The notes beneath the pieces were generated by a model. The model searched no databases and had not been told where the DNA came from. It saw only the letters and a list, made by a program, of their open reading frames with translations. Positions 32,799 to 43,411 of a DNA stretch of 64,000 nt are shown one piece after another. This DNA is from Vibrio ruber DSM 16370 (lineage in GTDB: Bacteria > Pseudomonadota > Gammaproteobacteria > Enterobacterales > Vibrionaceae): positions 1 to 64,000 of the forward strand of contig NZ_FULE01000034.1 of NCBI RefSeq assembly GCF_900163965.1. Reading direction: 5' to 3'. The position numbers were made by a program, and so were the translations under genes. Position 1 is the first letter of the stretch; each line of letters begins with the position of its first letter.

Positions 32799-33320
32799 AT
32801 GAGATTAACATCAAAAGGAAGATATGCAGTAACCGCCATGCTTGATGTGGCTCTGCATTCGCAACAAAATCCAGTACCGCTGGCTGATATTTCCGAGCGT
32901 CAGGGTATTTCTTTGTCCTATCTGGAGCAGTTATTTGCAAAACTGCGTAAAGCCGGATTGGTTGCAAGTGTCCGGGGTCCCGGTGGCGGCTACCGTTTGG
33001 GAGCTGAAGCTTATGCGATTTCTGTCGGACATGTCATCGGTGCTGTTGATGAATCCGTCGATGCAACCAAATGTTCAGGGAAAGGTGACTGTCAGAGCGG
33101 AACCCGTTGTCTGACACATACACTTTGGTGCGATTTAAGTTCTCGTATTAGTGATTTTCTCAATAATATTACACTGGGCGATCTGATGAATGATAACGAA
33201 GTAATAGAAATTTCAGATCGACAGAATGTAGACCTTGCAATCAATCAGGGACGCTCGCAGCAGAAACCGCTTTCGGTGTCAGCCGAACCTGTGTCTCTTA
33301 GAGCGAATGCTCGGTCATAA
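32799..33320 (+). CDS. iscR: Iron-sulphur cluster regulator IscR
   Basis: A 173-residue Rrf2-family repressor. The winged HTH is in the first 70 residues ([35 protein letters not shown]). Cluster ligands Cys-92, Cys-98 and Cys-104 lie in [13 protein letters not shown], followed by His-107. The start at 32799 is chosen by family; a GTG 18 bases upstream is less likely. It reports [2Fe-2S] status and represses the isc operon from the two boxes upstream. Confidence 0.96.
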   Translation: MRLTSKGRYAVTAMLDVALHSQQNPVPLADISERQGISLSYLEQLFAKLRKAGLVASVRGPGGGYRLGAEAYAISVGHVIGAVDESVDATKCSGKGDCQSGTRCLTHTLWCDLSSRISDFLNNITLGDLMNDNEVIEISDRQNVDLAINQGRSQQKPLSVSAEPVSLRANARS

Positions 33321-33346
33321 TTGCTAGTTTTACATTGGAGTAGAAA

Positions 33347-34561
33347 ATGAAACTGCCTATTTATTTTGATTATTCAGCGACTTGTCCGGTTGATCATCGT
33401 GTTGCTGAAAAAATGGTTCAGTACATGACTGTTGATGGCATTTACGGTAATCCGGCATCTCGTTCTCACCGTTATGGCTGGCAGGCAGAAGAAGCTGTTG
33501 ATACAGCGCGTGAGCAGATCGCAGCGTTGCTGAATGCTGATTCAAGAGAAATTGTGTTCACTTCGGGTGCGACAGAGTCTAATAACCTTGCGATTAAAGG
33601 TGTGGCCCATTTTTACGGTAAGAAAGGCAAGCATGTCATTACCTGTAAGACGGAGCATAAAGCGGTTCTGGATACCTGCCGTCAACTTGAACGCGAAGGT
33701 TTTGAAGTTACATATCTTGAGCCAGAGTCAAATGGCTTGATTGATCTCAACAAACTGAAAGCGGCAATGCGTGATGAGACCGTGCTTGTCTCAATTATGC
33801 ATGTCAATAATGAAATCGGTGTGATTCAGGATATTGAAGCTATTGGTGAGTTGTGCCGTGAGCATAAAATTGTATTCCATGTCGATGCGGCTCAGTCAGC
33901 CGGAAAACTACCGATTGACGTCCAGCAGATGAAGGTTGATCTGATTTCTTTATCCGGACACAAGATTTATGGTCCGAAAGGGATTGGTGCACTGTATGTT
34001 CGTCGTAAACCCCGCATTCGTCTTGAAGCGCAAATGCATGGTGGCGGACATGAGCGCGGGTTCCGTTCAGGAACACTTCCTACGCATCAAATTGTCGGTA
34101 TGGGAGAAGCGTGCCGAATCGCCAAAGAAGAAATGCAACAAGACTATGATCATGCCAAAAAGCTACGTGATCGGATGCTGGCAGGCCTTGAAGGAATGGA
34201 AGCCGTTACGGTGAATGGTGATCTTGAGCAGCGTCTGCCGAACAACCTGAACATTAGTTTTGCATACGTTGAAGGTGAGTCGTTGTTGATGTCTTTAAAA
34301 GACCTTGCCGTCTCGTCTGGTAGTGCATGTACTTCTGCCAGTTTGGAGCCGTCTTATGTGTTACGTGCTCTGGGTATGGACGATGAACTGGCTCATAGCT
34401 CAATTCGTTTTTCATTTGGTCGTTTTACGACGGAAGAAGAGGTAGACTACGCGGTCGAGCAAATCCGTGTAGCTGTAGATAAATTACGCGACATGTCTCC
34501 TCTATGGGATATGTACAAGGAAGGCGTTGATTTGAGTTCCGTTGAATGGGCTCATCATTAA
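33347..34561 (+). CDS. iscS: Cysteine desulfurase IscS
   Basis: A 404-residue PLP enzyme that takes sulphur from cysteine for Fe-S clusters and tRNA thiolation. The PLP lysine is Lys-206 in [12 protein letters not shown] and the persulphide Cys-328 lies in [14 protein letters not shown], both at the E. coli positions. Other motifs include [15 protein letters not shown] and [10 protein letters not shown]. It follows iscR by 26 bp and precedes iscU by 36 bp. Confidence 0.97.
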   Translation: MKLPIYFDYSATCPVDHRVAEKMVQYMTVDGIYGNPASRSHRYGWQAEEAVDTAREQIAALLNADSREIVFTSGATESNNLAIKGVAHFYGKKGKHVITCKTEHKAVLDTCRQLEREGFEVTYLEPESNGLIDLNKLKAAMRDETVLVSIMHVNNEIGVIQDIEAIGELCREHKIVFHVDAAQSAGKLPIDVQQMKVDLISLSGHKIYGPKGIGALYVRRKPRIRLEAQMHGGGHERGFRSGTLPTHQIVGMGEACRIAKEEMQQDYDHAKKLRDRMLAGLEGMEAVTVNGDLEQRLPNNLNISFAYVEGESLLMSLKDLAVSSGSACTSASLEPSYVLRALGMDDELAHSSIRFSFGRFTTEEEVDYAVEQIRVAVDKLRDMSPLWDMYKEGVDLSSVEWAHH

Positions 34562-34597
34562 TTTCTTCCCGGCGATAGAGGATATGAGGTAATCATC

Positions 34598-34981
34598 ATG
34601 GCATATAGTGATAAAGTAATCGACCACTATGAGAATCCGCGAAATGTTGGTTCTTTTGATAAGGAAGACCCAAGTATCGGTAGTGGTATGGTAGGTGCGC
34701 CGGCGTGTGGTGACGTAATGAAACTGCAAATCAAAGTCTCACCGGAAGGCATTATCGAAGACGCAAAATTTAAAACCTATGGGTGTGGGAGTGCGATTGC
34801 TTCCAGCTCATTAGTCACCGAGTGGGTGAAAGGTAAGTCGATTGATGAAGCGGCAGCGATCAAAAATGCGGAAATCGCGGAAGAGCTTGAACTGCCACCA
34901 GTGAAAGTTCACTGTTCTATTCTGGCAGAAGATGCGATTAAAGCAGCCGTTGCGGATTATAAGAAAAAACACGAGCATTGA
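34598..34981 (+). CDS. iscU: Fe-S cluster scaffold IscU
   Basis: A 127-residue scaffold on which clusters are assembled. Ligands Cys-37 (GAPACGD), Cys-63 (TYGCGSA) and His-105/Cys-106 (KVHCS) are all present. LPPVK at 99-103 is the HscA recognition motif. It acts with IscS, HscB and HscA, all encoded beside it. Confidence 0.97.
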   Translation: MAYSDKVIDHYENPRNVGSFDKEDPSIGSGMVGAPACGDVMKLQIKVSPEGIIEDAKFKTYGCGSAIASSSLVTEWVKGKSIDEAAAIKNAEIAEELELPPVKVHCSILAEDAIKAAVADYKKKHEH

Positions 34982-35040
34982 TAATTGATTGAGGGAGTCT
35001 GACTCCCTCTGAAACCCACTAAATTTAAGGTTAGAGTTGT

Positions 35041-35364
35041 ATGTCCATCACCTTAACTGAAACAGCAGCAGATCGAGTTCGTTCTTTCCTGGATAATCGT
35101 GGCAAAGGGATCGGCTTGCGTTTAGGTGTTAAAACAACAGGTTGTTCCGGCATGGCTTATGTGCTGGAGTTCGTTGATGAGCTCAATGAAGAAGACCAAG
35201 TTTTTGACAATCATGGTGTTAAAATTATCATTGATCCTAAAAGTCTCGTTTATCTTGACGGTACTCAGTTAGATTATGTCAAGCAAGGACTAAACGAAGG
35301 CTTTGAATTCAACAACCCGAATGTCAAAAGTGAATGTGGTTGTGGTGAAAGCTTTAATGTTTAG
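35041..35364 (+). CDS. iscA: A-type Fe-S carrier IscA
   Basis: A 107-residue A-type carrier with the three conserved cysteines: one in [10 protein letters not shown] (near 35) and two in the C-terminal SECGCGESF. It delivers clusters or iron to target apoproteins. A 157-bp gap with no visible gene follows before hscB. Confidence 0.96.
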   Translation: MSITLTETAADRVRSFLDNRGKGIGLRLGVKTTGCSGMAYVLEFVDELNEEDQVFDNHGVKIIIDPKSLVYLDGTQLDYVKQGLNEGFEFNNPNVKSECGCGESFNV

Positions 35365-35521
35365 ACGACAGCTGTAAATACGACAACATCGATTCATCTC
35401 ACGGTCTCTCATCATATTCACATAGAACGGGTGCGTGTCACAGTTGCGGATACGATGACATCGATAGTCAGGATTGATGAATGTTGAATTGGATAGCCGA
35501 TGAATCAGGACTGATATTAAC

Positions 35522-36037
35522 ATGAATTATTTTGAATTATTTGGGCTACCAACTCAGTTTGAACTGGATGGTAGCCTTCTTTCTTCTCAGTTCCGAGAGT
35601 TGCAAAAGAGTTTTCACCCCGATAACTTTGCCACCGCTTCAGAGCGTGAGCGTTTAGCTGCGGTACAGAAAGCTTCAGAAATCAATGATGCTTATCAGAC
35701 ACTAAAAAGTGATATTCGTCGTGCTGAGTATCTTTTAATGCTTCATGACATTGATCTTCGGAGCGAGCAGCAGACCATGCAGGATCCTGAATTTCTGATG
35801 GAACAGATGCTGTTACGTGAAGAACTGGAAACGCTTGAAAGTGCTGCGGATGCGCAGGAGCAACTGATCGATTTTGAAGGAAAAGTCAGCAAAATGTATA
35901 AAATACAATTGACTGTCCTGAAAGAACAACTGGCGCAATCTCAATGGGAAGCGGCGGCAGATACAGTTCGAAAACTCAAATTTATTGCCAAACTAAGAAA
36001 TGAAATCGAACGGGCCGAAGATAAACTTCTCGGCTAG
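35522..36037 (+). CDS. hscB: Co-chaperone HscB
   Basis: A 171-residue J-domain protein. The HPD motif is His-32, Pro-33, Asp-34 in KSFHPDNFA, with the rest of the J domain (QKASEINDAYQTLKSDIRRAEYLL) up to about residue 75. The C-terminal helical part (EFLMEQMLLREELE) binds IscU. It stimulates the HscA ATPase, which is encoded 21 bp downstream. Confidence 0.95.
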   Translation: MNYFELFGLPTQFELDGSLLSSQFRELQKSFHPDNFATASERERLAAVQKASEINDAYQTLKSDIRRAEYLLMLHDIDLRSEQQTMQDPEFLMEQMLLREELETLESAADAQEQLIDFEGKVSKMYKIQLTVLKEQLAQSQWEAAADTVRKLKFIAKLRNEIERAEDKLLG

Positions 36038-36058
36038 TTCAGAACAAAGGAAAGCCCT

Positions 36059-37915
36059 ATGGCATTACTGCAAATCGCTGAGCCTGGTCAGAGTGCGGCA
36101 CCTCATCAACACAAGCTGGCAGCAGGCATTGATTTAGGTACAACAAACTCATTGGTGGCTTCGGTCCGCAGTGGTACTGCTGAAACGCTAACCGATCACA
36201 ATGGACGAGCCATTGTGCCTTCGGTTGTCAATTATGCCCGAGATGCGGTGTTGGTTGGTGTTGATGCGAGAAAAAAAGCTCAGCAAGACCCGGAAAATAC
36301 AATTATTTCTGTCAAACGACTGATTGGTCGTTCTTTGCATGACGTACAACAACGTTATCCCCATGTGCCCTATCGGTTTAAATCAAGCCAAAACGGTTTA
36401 CCTGTGATTCAAACAGCGCAGGGCGATAAAAACCCGATTCAGGTATCTGCCGAGATTCTCAGAACCTTAGCGCGTCGTGCCGAACAATCACTGGGTGGCG
36501 AATTGGCCGGTGTGGTGATTACTGTGCCTGCTTATTTTGATGACGCCCAGCGTGCGGGGACGAAAGAGGCCGCACAGTTGGCCGGACTTCATGTATTACG
36601 TTTATTGAATGAGCCGACCGCAGCCGCGATTGCTTACGGTCTTGATTCAGGACGTGAAGGGGTGATCGCGGTCTATGACCTCGGTGGCGGAACATTCGAT
36701 ATCTCGATTCTGCGTTTATCAAAAGGCGTCTTTGAAGTTCTGGCGACGGGGGGCGATTCTGCGCTTGGCGGAGATGATTTTGACCACCTGATTGCCGAAC
36801 ATCTCAAGGAATGCATCGGGATTGAACAGACACTCAATGCTGAAGAATATCGCACCTTGTTAGATGCCGCGTCACAGGCAAAAATTGATTTATCAGACGC
36901 TGAATCGGCTGATATTTCAGTGCTTGGCTGGCATGGACAGCTGAGCCGGGAACAGTTTGAAGCATTGATTCAACCGTTAGTGAAAAAAACACTGATGTCG
37001 TGCCGCCGCGCATTGAAAGACGCCGAGGTTGATGCGGATGAGGTGATTGAAGTGGTGATGGTCGGTGGTTCGACCCGCACCCCATTCGTCCGGGAAATGG
37101 TTGGTGAATTCTTTGGGCGCGAGCCGCTGACCAGTATTAATCCTGATGAAGTGGTAGCGATTGGTGCTGCAACGCAAGCGGATATTCTGGCCGGTAACAA
37201 ACCGGATTCGGAAATGTTGCTGCTGGATGTGATTCCATTGTCGCTGGGGATCGAGACCATGGGTGGACTCGTGGAAAAAATTATTCCGCGCAATACGACG
37301 ATTCCCGTTGCCCGGGCACAAGAGTTCACGACGTTTAAAGATGGTCAAACTGCAATGATGGTTCATACGGTGCAGGGCGAGCGGGAGATGGTTGCGGATT
37401 GTCGTTCTCTGGCGCGCTTCTCTCTCAAAGGGATTCCCCCGATGACTGCCGGCGCTGCACATATCCGGGTCACCTATCAGGTGGATGCCGATGGTTTACT
37501 GTCGGTGACTGCGATGGAAAAAAGTACCGGAGTTCAGGCTGAAATTCAGGTGAAACCGTCATATGGTTTAAGTGAAGACGAAGTTGCCTCGATGCTCAGA
37601 GACTCAATGACTCATGCCGCTGAAGACATGCAAATCCGGGCGTTGATGGAGCAGCGTGTAGAAGCTGACCGAGTAATTGAAGGATTAATTGCAGCCATAC
37701 AGGCGGATGGTGATGAACTATTGGATGAGCAAGAAAGCGCAGAGCTCCTGAAAGCGATTGAAACGCTGATCGCGTTGAGAAACGGTGATGATGCCAATGC
37801 GATTGAACAGGGCATCAAAGATATTGATAAAGTGAGTCAGCCATTTGCTTCACGCCGTATGGATAAATCGATTCGTGAAGCGCTGGCGGGTCAGTCTGTA
37901 GATGATATTGAGTAG
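36059..37915 (+). CDS. hscA: Hsp70-type chaperone HscA
   Basis: A 618-residue specialised Hsp70 that binds the LPPVK motif of IscU and drives cluster transfer. Nucleotide-domain motifs are [14 protein letters not shown] (near 22-35), [14 protein letters not shown] (near 200) and [16 protein letters not shown]. The substrate domain follows the linker [13 protein letters not shown] (near 385). It lacks the extended lid of DnaK, as usual for HscA. Confidence 0.96.
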   Translation: MALLQIAEPGQSAAPHQHKLAAGIDLGTTNSLVASVRSGTAETLTDHNGRAIVPSVVNYARDAVLVGVDARKKAQQDPENTIISVKRLIGRSLHDVQQRYPHVPYRFKSSQNGLPVIQTAQGDKNPIQVSAEILRTLARRAEQSLGGELAGVVITVPAYFDDAQRAGTKEAAQLAGLHVLRLLNEPTAAAIAYGLDSGREGVIAVYDLGGGTFDISILRLSKGVFEVLATGGDSALGGDDFDHLIAEHLKECIGIEQTLNAEEYRTLLDAASQAKIDLSDAESADISVLGWHGQLSREQFEALIQPLVKKTLMSCRRALKDAEVDADEVIEVVMVGGSTRTPFVREMVGEFFGREPLTSINPDEVVAIGAATQADILAGNKPDSEMLLLDVIPLSLGIETMGGLVEKIIPRNTTIPVARAQEFTTFKDGQTAMMVHTVQGEREMVADCRSLARFSLKGIPPMTAGAAHIRVTYQVDADGLLSVTAMEKSTGVQAEIQVKPSYGLSEDEVASMLRDSMTHAAEDMQIRALMEQRVEADRVIEGLIAAIQADGDELLDEQESAELLKAIETLIALRNGDDANAIEQGIKDIDKVSQPFASRRMDKSIREALAGQSVDDIE

Positions 37916-37928
37916 TTGAGAGACACAC

Positions 37929-38267
37929 ATGCCAAAGATTATTGTTTTACCTCATGAAGACCTGTGCCCTGAAGGTGCTGTCCTTGACGCTGAAACCGGA
38001 GAAACGGTTCTTGATGTGGCATTGAAAAATGGCATTGGGATTGAACATGCGTGTGAGAAATCATGTGCGTGTACGACCTGCCATGTTATCGTTCGGGAAG
38101 GGTTTGATTCACTGGATGAGAGTGATGAGCTGGAAGACGATATGCTGGATAAAGCCTGGGGACTTGAACCTGAATCCCGGCTGGGGTGTCAGGCGAAAGT
38201 AACCGATGAAGATTTGGTGATTGAAATCCCTAAATATACATTGAACCATGCAGCGGAAGAGCATTGA
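37929..38267 (+). CDS. fdx: Isc-system [2Fe-2S] ferredoxin
   Basis: A 112-residue adrenodoxin-type ferredoxin. Cluster cysteines are in CEKSCACTTCHV and RLGCQAKV, with acidic segments (DSLDESDELEDDML) that guide partner docking. It supplies electrons to IscS/IscU assembly. It starts 13 bp after hscA. Confidence 0.96.
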   Translation: MPKIIVLPHEDLCPEGAVLDAETGETVLDVALKNGIGIEHACEKSCACTTCHVIVREGFDSLDESDELEDDMLDKAWGLEPESRLGCQAKVTDEDLVIEIPKYTLNHAAEEH

Positions 38268-38301
38268 TTTCTGACCGTTGCACAGCATCTGATAGGAACG
38301 A

Positions 38302-38499
38302 ATGATGAAGTGGACTGATTCACGGGATATCGCTATCGAACTATGTGATCTTTATCCTGATGTTGACCCGAAAAATGTACGTTTTACCGATTTACATCAA
38401 TGGGTTATGGATTTGGATGATTTTGATGATGATCCAAACCATTCTAATGAAAAAATTCTGGAAGCGATTATTTTGTGCTGGATGGACGAAATGGATTAA
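38302..38499 (+). CDS. iscX: IscX, small acidic isc-operon protein
   Basis: A 65-residue acidic protein ([26 protein letters not shown] end) that binds IscS and iron and tunes cluster assembly. Start at 38302 or the adjacent in-frame ATG at 38305. It is the last gene of the operon; a MITE-like insertion separates it from the operon terminator. Confidence 0.94.
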   Translation: MMKWTDSRDIAIELCDLYPDVDPKNVRFTDLHQWVMDLDDFDDDPNHSNEKILEAIILCWMDEMD

Positions 38500-38518
38500 T
38501 TTTGTCATCCTTTCATTA

Positions 38519-38782
38519 GGGGCTGTTGACCTTTCGTGGTTGAATTTTGTTCAATCTGAACGGGTATTGATCGCGGCGCGGGGCATGCCGATTAGCTATC
38601 CTAAGCAAATGACCCGCAACAAAGAGCAAGACACGTTCAGATGAACCCTCTGGGCAGCATTTGTCGCTCATTTATCCAGCGTTAGGTCATGGTTCATGTA
38701 GATCGCTACACTTCACATGACCTGCCTTGACTAAATGCACGACAAATTGCTGCAAAAACCATCACGAAAGATCAATAGCCCC
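38519..38782. mobile_element. 264-bp MITE-like non-autonomous element
   Basis: The stretch begins GGGGCTGTTGACCTTTCGTG and, read from the other end, begins GGGGCTATTGATCTTTCGTG, giving imperfect terminal inverted repeats of about 30 bp. TA flanks both ends (38517-38518 and 38783-38784), consistent with a TA target duplication as made by IS630/Tc1-like or some IS5-family elements. No coding region is present. The inside folds as nested stems: GCAGCATTTGTCG with CGACAAATTGCTGC, AGGTCATG with CATGACCT, and a central TGTAGATCGCTACA. The parent transposase is not in this window. Confidence 0.75.
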
Positions 38783-38810
38783 TAGGATTGCTTGTGAAAT
38801 AAATCTCGTC

Positions 38811-38840
38811 AAAAGCGGATCTTTACAGATCCGCTTTTTA
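38811..38840 (+). terminator. Terminator of the isc operon
   Basis: AAAAGCGGATC (38811-38821) pairs with GATCCGCTTTTT (38828-38839) around a 6-base loop. It is placed after the MITE, so isc transcripts probably run through that element before stopping. Confidence 0.88.
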
Positions 38841-38936
38841 TCAATTTGACATGTTTGCCAGATATAATGGTAAATTGTCTGAGTGAACCAGAGATAAAAA
38901 TAAGTGGCGAAAAGTGAAAAAAGACAAGGAGAGGCC

Positions 38937-40223
38937 ATGTCTGTAAATATGTCAGTATCGATTAGCCAAGAAAAAGCCCCTGAACAGTGGGGAGAAAAGG
39001 CGACCATATCTTATTCCGAATCCGGTGTGACCATTCATATCGATCCATCATCTACTCCGCTGGCGACGATTCAAAAAGCAGCCCGAAAAATAGATGGGCA
39101 GGGCTTACGCAATATTTCATTAGTGGGGAGTGATTGGGATTTAGAGCGAATCTGGGCTTTTTATCAAGGATATCGTGACCCGAAGAAATTAAATACACTG
39201 ACATGGGAAGCACTTGCTGACAACGACCAGCAAGAACTTGAGGCGCGGATCAAAACATCTGACTGGGCCAGAGATGTCATTAATAAGAGTGCCGAAGAGG
39301 TTGCCCCCCGGCAGTTGGCAACGATGGCCGCTGAGTTTGTGAAGTCTCTCGCGCCTGAATTAGTTTCTTATCGTATTGTTAAAGATAAAGATTTACTTTC
39401 CGATGGCTGGGAAGGGATTTTTGCTGTCGGACGCGGGTCTGAGCGAACTTCAGCAATGCTGCAATTGGATTTCAATCCGACGGGTGATGAAAATGCACCG
39501 GTTTATGCTTGTCTGGTCGGCAAAGGTATTACATTTGATTCGGGCGGCTACAGTCTGAAGCCTTCGAACTTTATGTCATCCATGAAGTCAGATATGGGCG
39601 GTGCAGCGCTGGCCACCAGTGGATTAGGACTCGCGATTCTACGTGGCCTGAACAAACGGGTGAAACTGATCCTGTGCTGTGCGGAAAACATGGTATCCGG
39701 TCGTGCGCTGAAATTGGGCGATATCATTACCTATAAGAATGGTAAAACGGTCGAAATCATGAATACTGATGCGGAAGGTCGTTTAGTATTGGCCGACGGC
39801 CTGATCTATGCCAGTGAACAGCAGCCAGAAATGATTATTGACTGTGCGACGCTAACGGGTGCTGCGAAAACAGCATTGGGTGTCGACTATCATGCGTTGA
39901 TGAGCTTTGACGAAACGTTAAGTCATCAAGCGCTTTCTGTTGCGAAAATGGAAGGGGAACGGCTATGGCCACTGCCGCTGGAATCATTCCATCGTGATAT
40001 GTTGCCTTCTAGCTTTGCTGATCTGTCGAATATCAGCGCTTCTGATTATTCGCCGGGAGCGAGTACCGCTGCGGCATTTTTATCGCACTTTGTTGAAGAT
40101 TACCGTAAAGGCTGGTTACATTTCGATTGTGCCGCGACTTATCGTAAATCAGCGACCGACAAGTGGGCTGCCGGTGCAACCGGTATTGGTATTCGTACTT
40201 TGGCTCGTTTATTGATTGACTAA
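38937..40223 (+). CDS. pepB: Peptidase B (M17 leucyl aminopeptidase family)
   Basis: A 428-residue cytosolic aminopeptidase, close to E. coli PepB in length. The M17 metal-binding and active-site motifs are [15 protein letters not shown] and the family signature [14 protein letters not shown]. The ATG at 38937 with AAGGAG upstream is preferred to the GTG at 38904. Position next to the isc operon and ndk is as in other gammaproteobacteria. Confidence 0.93.
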   Translation: MSVNMSVSISQEKAPEQWGEKATISYSESGVTIHIDPSSTPLATIQKAARKIDGQGLRNISLVGSDWDLERIWAFYQGYRDPKKLNTLTWEALADNDQQELEARIKTSDWARDVINKSAEEVAPRQLATMAAEFVKSLAPELVSYRIVKDKDLLSDGWEGIFAVGRGSERTSAMLQLDFNPTGDENAPVYACLVGKGITFDSGGYSLKPSNFMSSMKSDMGGAALATSGLGLAILRGLNKRVKLILCCAENMVSGRALKLGDIITYKNGKTVEIMNTDAEGRLVLADGLIYASEQQPEMIIDCATLTGAAKTALGVDYHALMSFDETLSHQALSVAKMEGERLWPLPLESFHRDMLPSSFADLSNISASDYSPGASTAAAFLSHFVEDYRKGWLHFDCAATYRKSATDKWAAGATGIGIRTLARLLID

Positions 40224-40278
40224 AATAAAATTCAGATCTTGATATCTGAGTAAAAATTGAGAAAGAAAGGACAATTTT

Positions 40279-40716
40279 ATGGCGTTAGAGAGAACGTTTT
40301 CTATCATAAAGCCAGATGCTGTAGAGCGTAATCTGATTGGTGAAATTTACCATCGTATTGAAAAAGCCGGATTGCAGATTATTGCGGCGAAGATGGTACA
40401 TTTGAGCGAAGAGCAGGCAAGTGGTTTCTACGCAGAGCATCAAGGTAAACCATTTTTTGAGCCGCTAAAAGAGTTTATGACTTCCGGACCGATCATGGTA
40501 CAGGTGCTTGAAGGTGAAAATGCCATTGCTCGCTACCGTGAATTGATGGGAAAAACCAACCCTGAAGAAGCTGCTTGCGGCACCTTGCGTGCTGATTATG
40601 CACTGAATATGCGTCTGAATTCGGTTCACGGCAGTGATAGTGAAGCATCTGCTGCCCGGGAAATCGCTTTTTTCTTCCCTGATTCAGAAATTTGTCCAAG
40701 AGCTTCTCAGTCATAA
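40279..40716 (+). CDS. ndk: Nucleoside diphosphate kinase
   Basis: A 145-residue kinase that balances nucleoside triphosphates through a phosphohistidine. The active His-117 lies in [16 protein letters not shown], and the N-terminus [12 protein letters not shown] is typical. It ends at a clear terminator. Confidence 0.96.
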   Translation: MALERTFSIIKPDAVERNLIGEIYHRIEKAGLQIIAAKMVHLSEEQASGFYAEHQGKPFFEPLKEFMTSGPIMVQVLEGENAIARYRELMGKTNPEEAACGTLRADYALNMRLNSVHGSDSEASAAREIAFFFPDSEICPRASQS

Positions 40717-40749
40717 ATCACGCTCGGTGAACACTAAAATATGCAATTG

Positions 40750-40776
40750 AAAACCCCGTTTTAAACGGGGTTTTGT
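40750..40776 (+). terminator. Terminator after ndk
   Basis: AAAACCCCGTTT and AAACGGGGTTTT form a strong palindromic stem followed by TTTTG. Confidence 0.9.
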
Positions 40777-40862
40777 TGCTTATCGGTAGGGCTTGTTGTC
40801 AGTGCTCAAAGGCTGTACAATTCGCGCCCTGAATTTGATGTACGGCTTTTCTGAGAGGCGCC

Positions 40863-41987
40863 ATGACCACACAAAAAATTAATCTGCTTGATTTTGATCG
40901 TACAGCTTTACGTCAGTTTTTTACTGAAGAGCTGAACGAAAAAGCGTTTCGTGCAGATCAAATCATGAAGTGGATTTATCACTTTGGTTGTGATGACTTT
41001 GAACAGATGACCAACATTAATAAAAAGCTGAGAGAAAAGCTGAAAATTAGTTGTGAGATTAAAGCACCAACGGTTTCAGCTGCTCAGCATTCATCGGATG
41101 GCACGATCAAATGGGCGATGCGGGTCGGTGATCAAGATGTTGAAACCGTCTATATCCCGGAAGATGATCGGGCCACATTATGTGTGTCATCTCAGGTCGG
41201 TTGTGCGCTGGAGTGTAAATTCTGCTCTACTGCGCAGCAAGGCTTTAACCGTAACTTACGCGTTTCCGAAATCATCGGCCAAGTATGGCGTGCTGCCCGT
41301 GAAATCGGTATGGAGAAAGAGACCGGCCGACGTCCCATCACTAATATCGTGATGATGGGAATGGGTGAACCATTGCTTAATATGAAAAACTTGCTGCCTG
41401 CATTGGAGATCATGCTGGATGACTTAGGGTTTGGCTTGTCCAAGCGTCGGGTCACTGTTTCTACCTCCGGTGTGGTTTCCGGATTGGAGCAGATGACCGG
41501 ACGAATCGATGTTGCGCTGGCGATTTCTCTTCATGCTCCGAATGATAAACTGCGTAGCGAGATCATGCCGATTAATGATCGATGGGATATTCAAGATTTT
41601 CTGGCATCGGTACGTCGTTATATTGCTTCTTCAAATGCTAACCGTGGCAAAGTTACCGTTGAATATATTTTGCTTGATCATGTCAATGATGGCACCGAGC
41701 ACGCGCATGAACTTGCGGAACTCATGAAAGATACGCCATGTAAGATTAACCTGATTCCATTCAATCCCTATCCGGGGTCGCCGTATCGGAAACCAAGTAA
41801 CTCCCGGATTGACCGGTTTATGAAAACCTTAACGGGGTATGAATATACAGTAACAGTCCGTAAAACGCGTGGGGATGATATTGACGCAGCTTGCGGGCAG
41901 TTAGTCGGCGATGTGATTGACCGGACCAAACGAACCCGATTATTGACCGAGCAGGAAAATGCCATTCCGATTAAGGCCGTTAACTGA
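40863..41987 (+). CDS. rlmN: Dual-specificity RNA adenosine-C2 methyltransferase RlmN
   Basis: A 374-residue radical-SAM enzyme that methylates C2 of A2503 in 23S rRNA and A37 in some tRNAs. The radical-SAM cluster motif is Cys-114, Cys-118, Cys-121 in [22 protein letters not shown] and the C-terminal Cys in DIDAACGQL (the methyl-carrying cysteine region) are present. It depends on Fe-S supply from the isc genes upstream. Confidence 0.95.
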   Translation: MTTQKINLLDFDRTALRQFFTEELNEKAFRADQIMKWIYHFGCDDFEQMTNINKKLREKLKISCEIKAPTVSAAQHSSDGTIKWAMRVGDQDVETVYIPEDDRATLCVSSQVGCALECKFCSTAQQGFNRNLRVSEIIGQVWRAAREIGMEKETGRRPITNIVMMGMGEPLLNMKNLLPALEIMLDDLGFGLSKRRVTVSTSGVVSGLEQMTGRIDVALAISLHAPNDKLRSEIMPINDRWDIQDFLASVRRYIASSNANRGKVTVEYILLDHVNDGTEHAHELAELMKDTPCKINLIPFNPYPGSPYRKPSNSRIDRFMKTLTGYEYTVTVRKTRGDDIDAACGQLVGDVIDRTKRTRLLTEQENAIPIKAVN

Positions 41988-42434
41988 TTGATATGATAGG
42001 TGGGGGCCCGATGCTGAGTATTTATTTCTGTGAGAAAAGGTTCCGCGTCGATACCCCTTTCGTTTTTGTATGATTCACTCTCTTTTCTGATGTTTTATGA
42101 GCGAATATTTCTTCTGATCAAGAAGTGCGATGAGTTGATAAAAGTCGTGTTCTTACCTGTTTTCTCTACAATTTAGCCCTGTTTTGTGTCAATTTTCCGA
42201 AAAACTTGGATTCGACTGAGTCTTCTTCCTTAATTCATTGTTGTTTCAGTTTTAATATCCTTTAGAATGAGCCCATGTGTTTCAAAATTATTTGAGTTAC
42301 TGATAATTTTGACGCTAAGATAAACCATATTTTATGCTGGAACTTAAACAAGCTATCCCAAAAGAACTAAAATCAATAAAGCGCTATGCTTATTATAGGG
42401 TTACAGCAAAGAGACAAGAGATAGATGCGACGTG
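41988..42434. other. 447-bp gap between rlmN and rodZ
   Basis: I find no gene here. In many related genomes a pilF/pilW-type pilotin gene lies between rlmN and rodZ; none of it is recognisable. A candidate promoter is at 42309-42338, and a 33-codon frame (42334-42435) overlaps the rodZ start but lacks a ribosome-binding site. Confidence 0.65.
42309..42338 (+). promoter_or_regulatory. Candidate promoter for the rodZ operon
   Basis: TTGACG (42309-42314) and TATGCT (42333-42338) with an 18-base spacer match the sigma-70 -35 and -10 well, about 95 bases before rodZ. No other equally good pair was seen in this gap. Confidence 0.5.
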
Positions 42435-43403
42435 ATGACAGAATCAGAAACAGTAAAAGAAGATGATAACCAGATAGGCCCCGGTACACTTTTGAAGCAG
42501 AAGCGGGAATCGCTTGGGTTGACTCAAAAGCAAATAGCGGACAGGCTCCGGCTTCGTCTGACGATTGTACAGTCGCTAGAAGAAAATAATTTTGATATTG
42601 ATAAGGTATCAACATTTACCCGAGGTTATGTTCGCTCTTATGCCAAATTGGTTGGGATTGATGAGCCAGAGATCCTTGCAGCGTATGATCATTACTGTGG
42701 TGCAACTGCCCCTGACTTATTGATGACCAGTTTTTCCAGAAAAACGACTCGGGAGCAGCATAACAGCCGGATTAATCTGATTACGATTGGTATTGTTGCC
42801 ATTGTGATCGGTATTTCATCGGTCTGGTGGTATCAAAACCAACAACAGGACACGTTGATTCCGTCTCAGCAGGCATCATCCGAAGAGCAGGCGCAAGCTG
42901 CCGCGTCATCAGGTGATGAGAAAGGGGATGATTTTGCCACCGTGCGAGATCTGACTCAGCCATCTCAAGAGCCATCCGATATTGAGCAGACCGCTTCGCC
43001 TGAAGAGCAAGCAACCGATACGGTGGATGACACTGCATCTGAACCTGAACCGACGCAACAACCTCAAGATGAACAAGCCGTTAGTCATGAAGCCGATACT
43101 GCGTCAGCACAACCGGTTGCTTCCGATTCCGCGACAACCTCAGCAGACGAGTCGCAATCTCCGGAATTACAAGCTTTAACCATGAATTTTGAAGATGATT
43201 GCTGGGTTCGGGTCTCCGATGCTAACGGTAAAACGTTGTTGATTGGGTTGAAAAAAGCAAATCAATCCGTTCAGCTTCAGGGTGAAGCCCCATTTAAGGT
43301 TATTTTAGGTGCGCCAGAAGGTGTTTCTATGACATTTGCAGGTGAACCTGTAGACCTTTCTGGGTATACTTCAGGCAAAGTAGCCAGATTTAGCTTACCT
43401 TAG
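42435..43403 (+). CDS. rodZ: Cytoskeletal cell-shape protein RodZ
   Basis: A 322-residue bitopic membrane protein. The N-terminal HTH ([31 protein letters not shown], about 20-50) contacts MreB in the cytoplasm. One membrane helix lies near 113-133 ([18 protein letters not shown]). A long Gln/Glu/Ser/Ala-rich linker is followed by a periplasmic DUF4115 domain from about 250 ([14 protein letters not shown]). It begins the rodZ-ispG-hisS-yfgM-bamB operon; ispG starts 8 bp after its stop. Confidence 0.92.
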   Translation: MTESETVKEDDNQIGPGTLLKQKRESLGLTQKQIADRLRLRLTIVQSLEENNFDIDKVSTFTRGYVRSYAKLVGIDEPEILAAYDHYCGATAPDLLMTSFSRKTTREQHNSRINLITIGIVAIVIGISSVWWYQNQQQDTLIPSQQASSEEQAQAAASSGDEKGDDFATVRDLTQPSQEPSDIEQTASPEEQATDTVDDTASEPEPTQQPQDEQAVSHEADTASAQPVASDSATTSADESQSPELQALTMNFEDDCWVRVSDANGKTLLIGLKKANQSVQLQGEAPFKVILGAPEGVSMTFAGEPVDLSGYTSGKVARFSLP

Positions 43404-43411
43404 ACAAAAAT

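Larger units (their letters stand above)
38500..38936. other. iscX-pepB intergenic region
   Basis: This 437-bp stretch holds the MITE-like element (38519-38782), the isc operon terminator (38811-38840) and the pepB leader. TTGACA (38846-38851) and TATAAT (38863-38868) occur but only 11 bases apart, too close to be one promoter. ACAAGGAGAG before 38937 is the pepB ribosome-binding site. Confidence 0.7.

Noticed and set aside
38846-38868. TTGACA and TATAAT upstream of pepB as a promoter
   Set aside because: The hexamers are only 11 bp apart; a sigma-70 promoter needs about 16-18.
42334-42435. A 33-codon frame (MLELKQAIPKELKSIKRYAY...) ending in a TGATG overlap with the rodZ start, possible leader peptide
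   Set aside because: It has no ribosome-binding site, and its ATG falls inside the best candidate -10 of the rodZ promoter, so it would be leaderless or untranslated.
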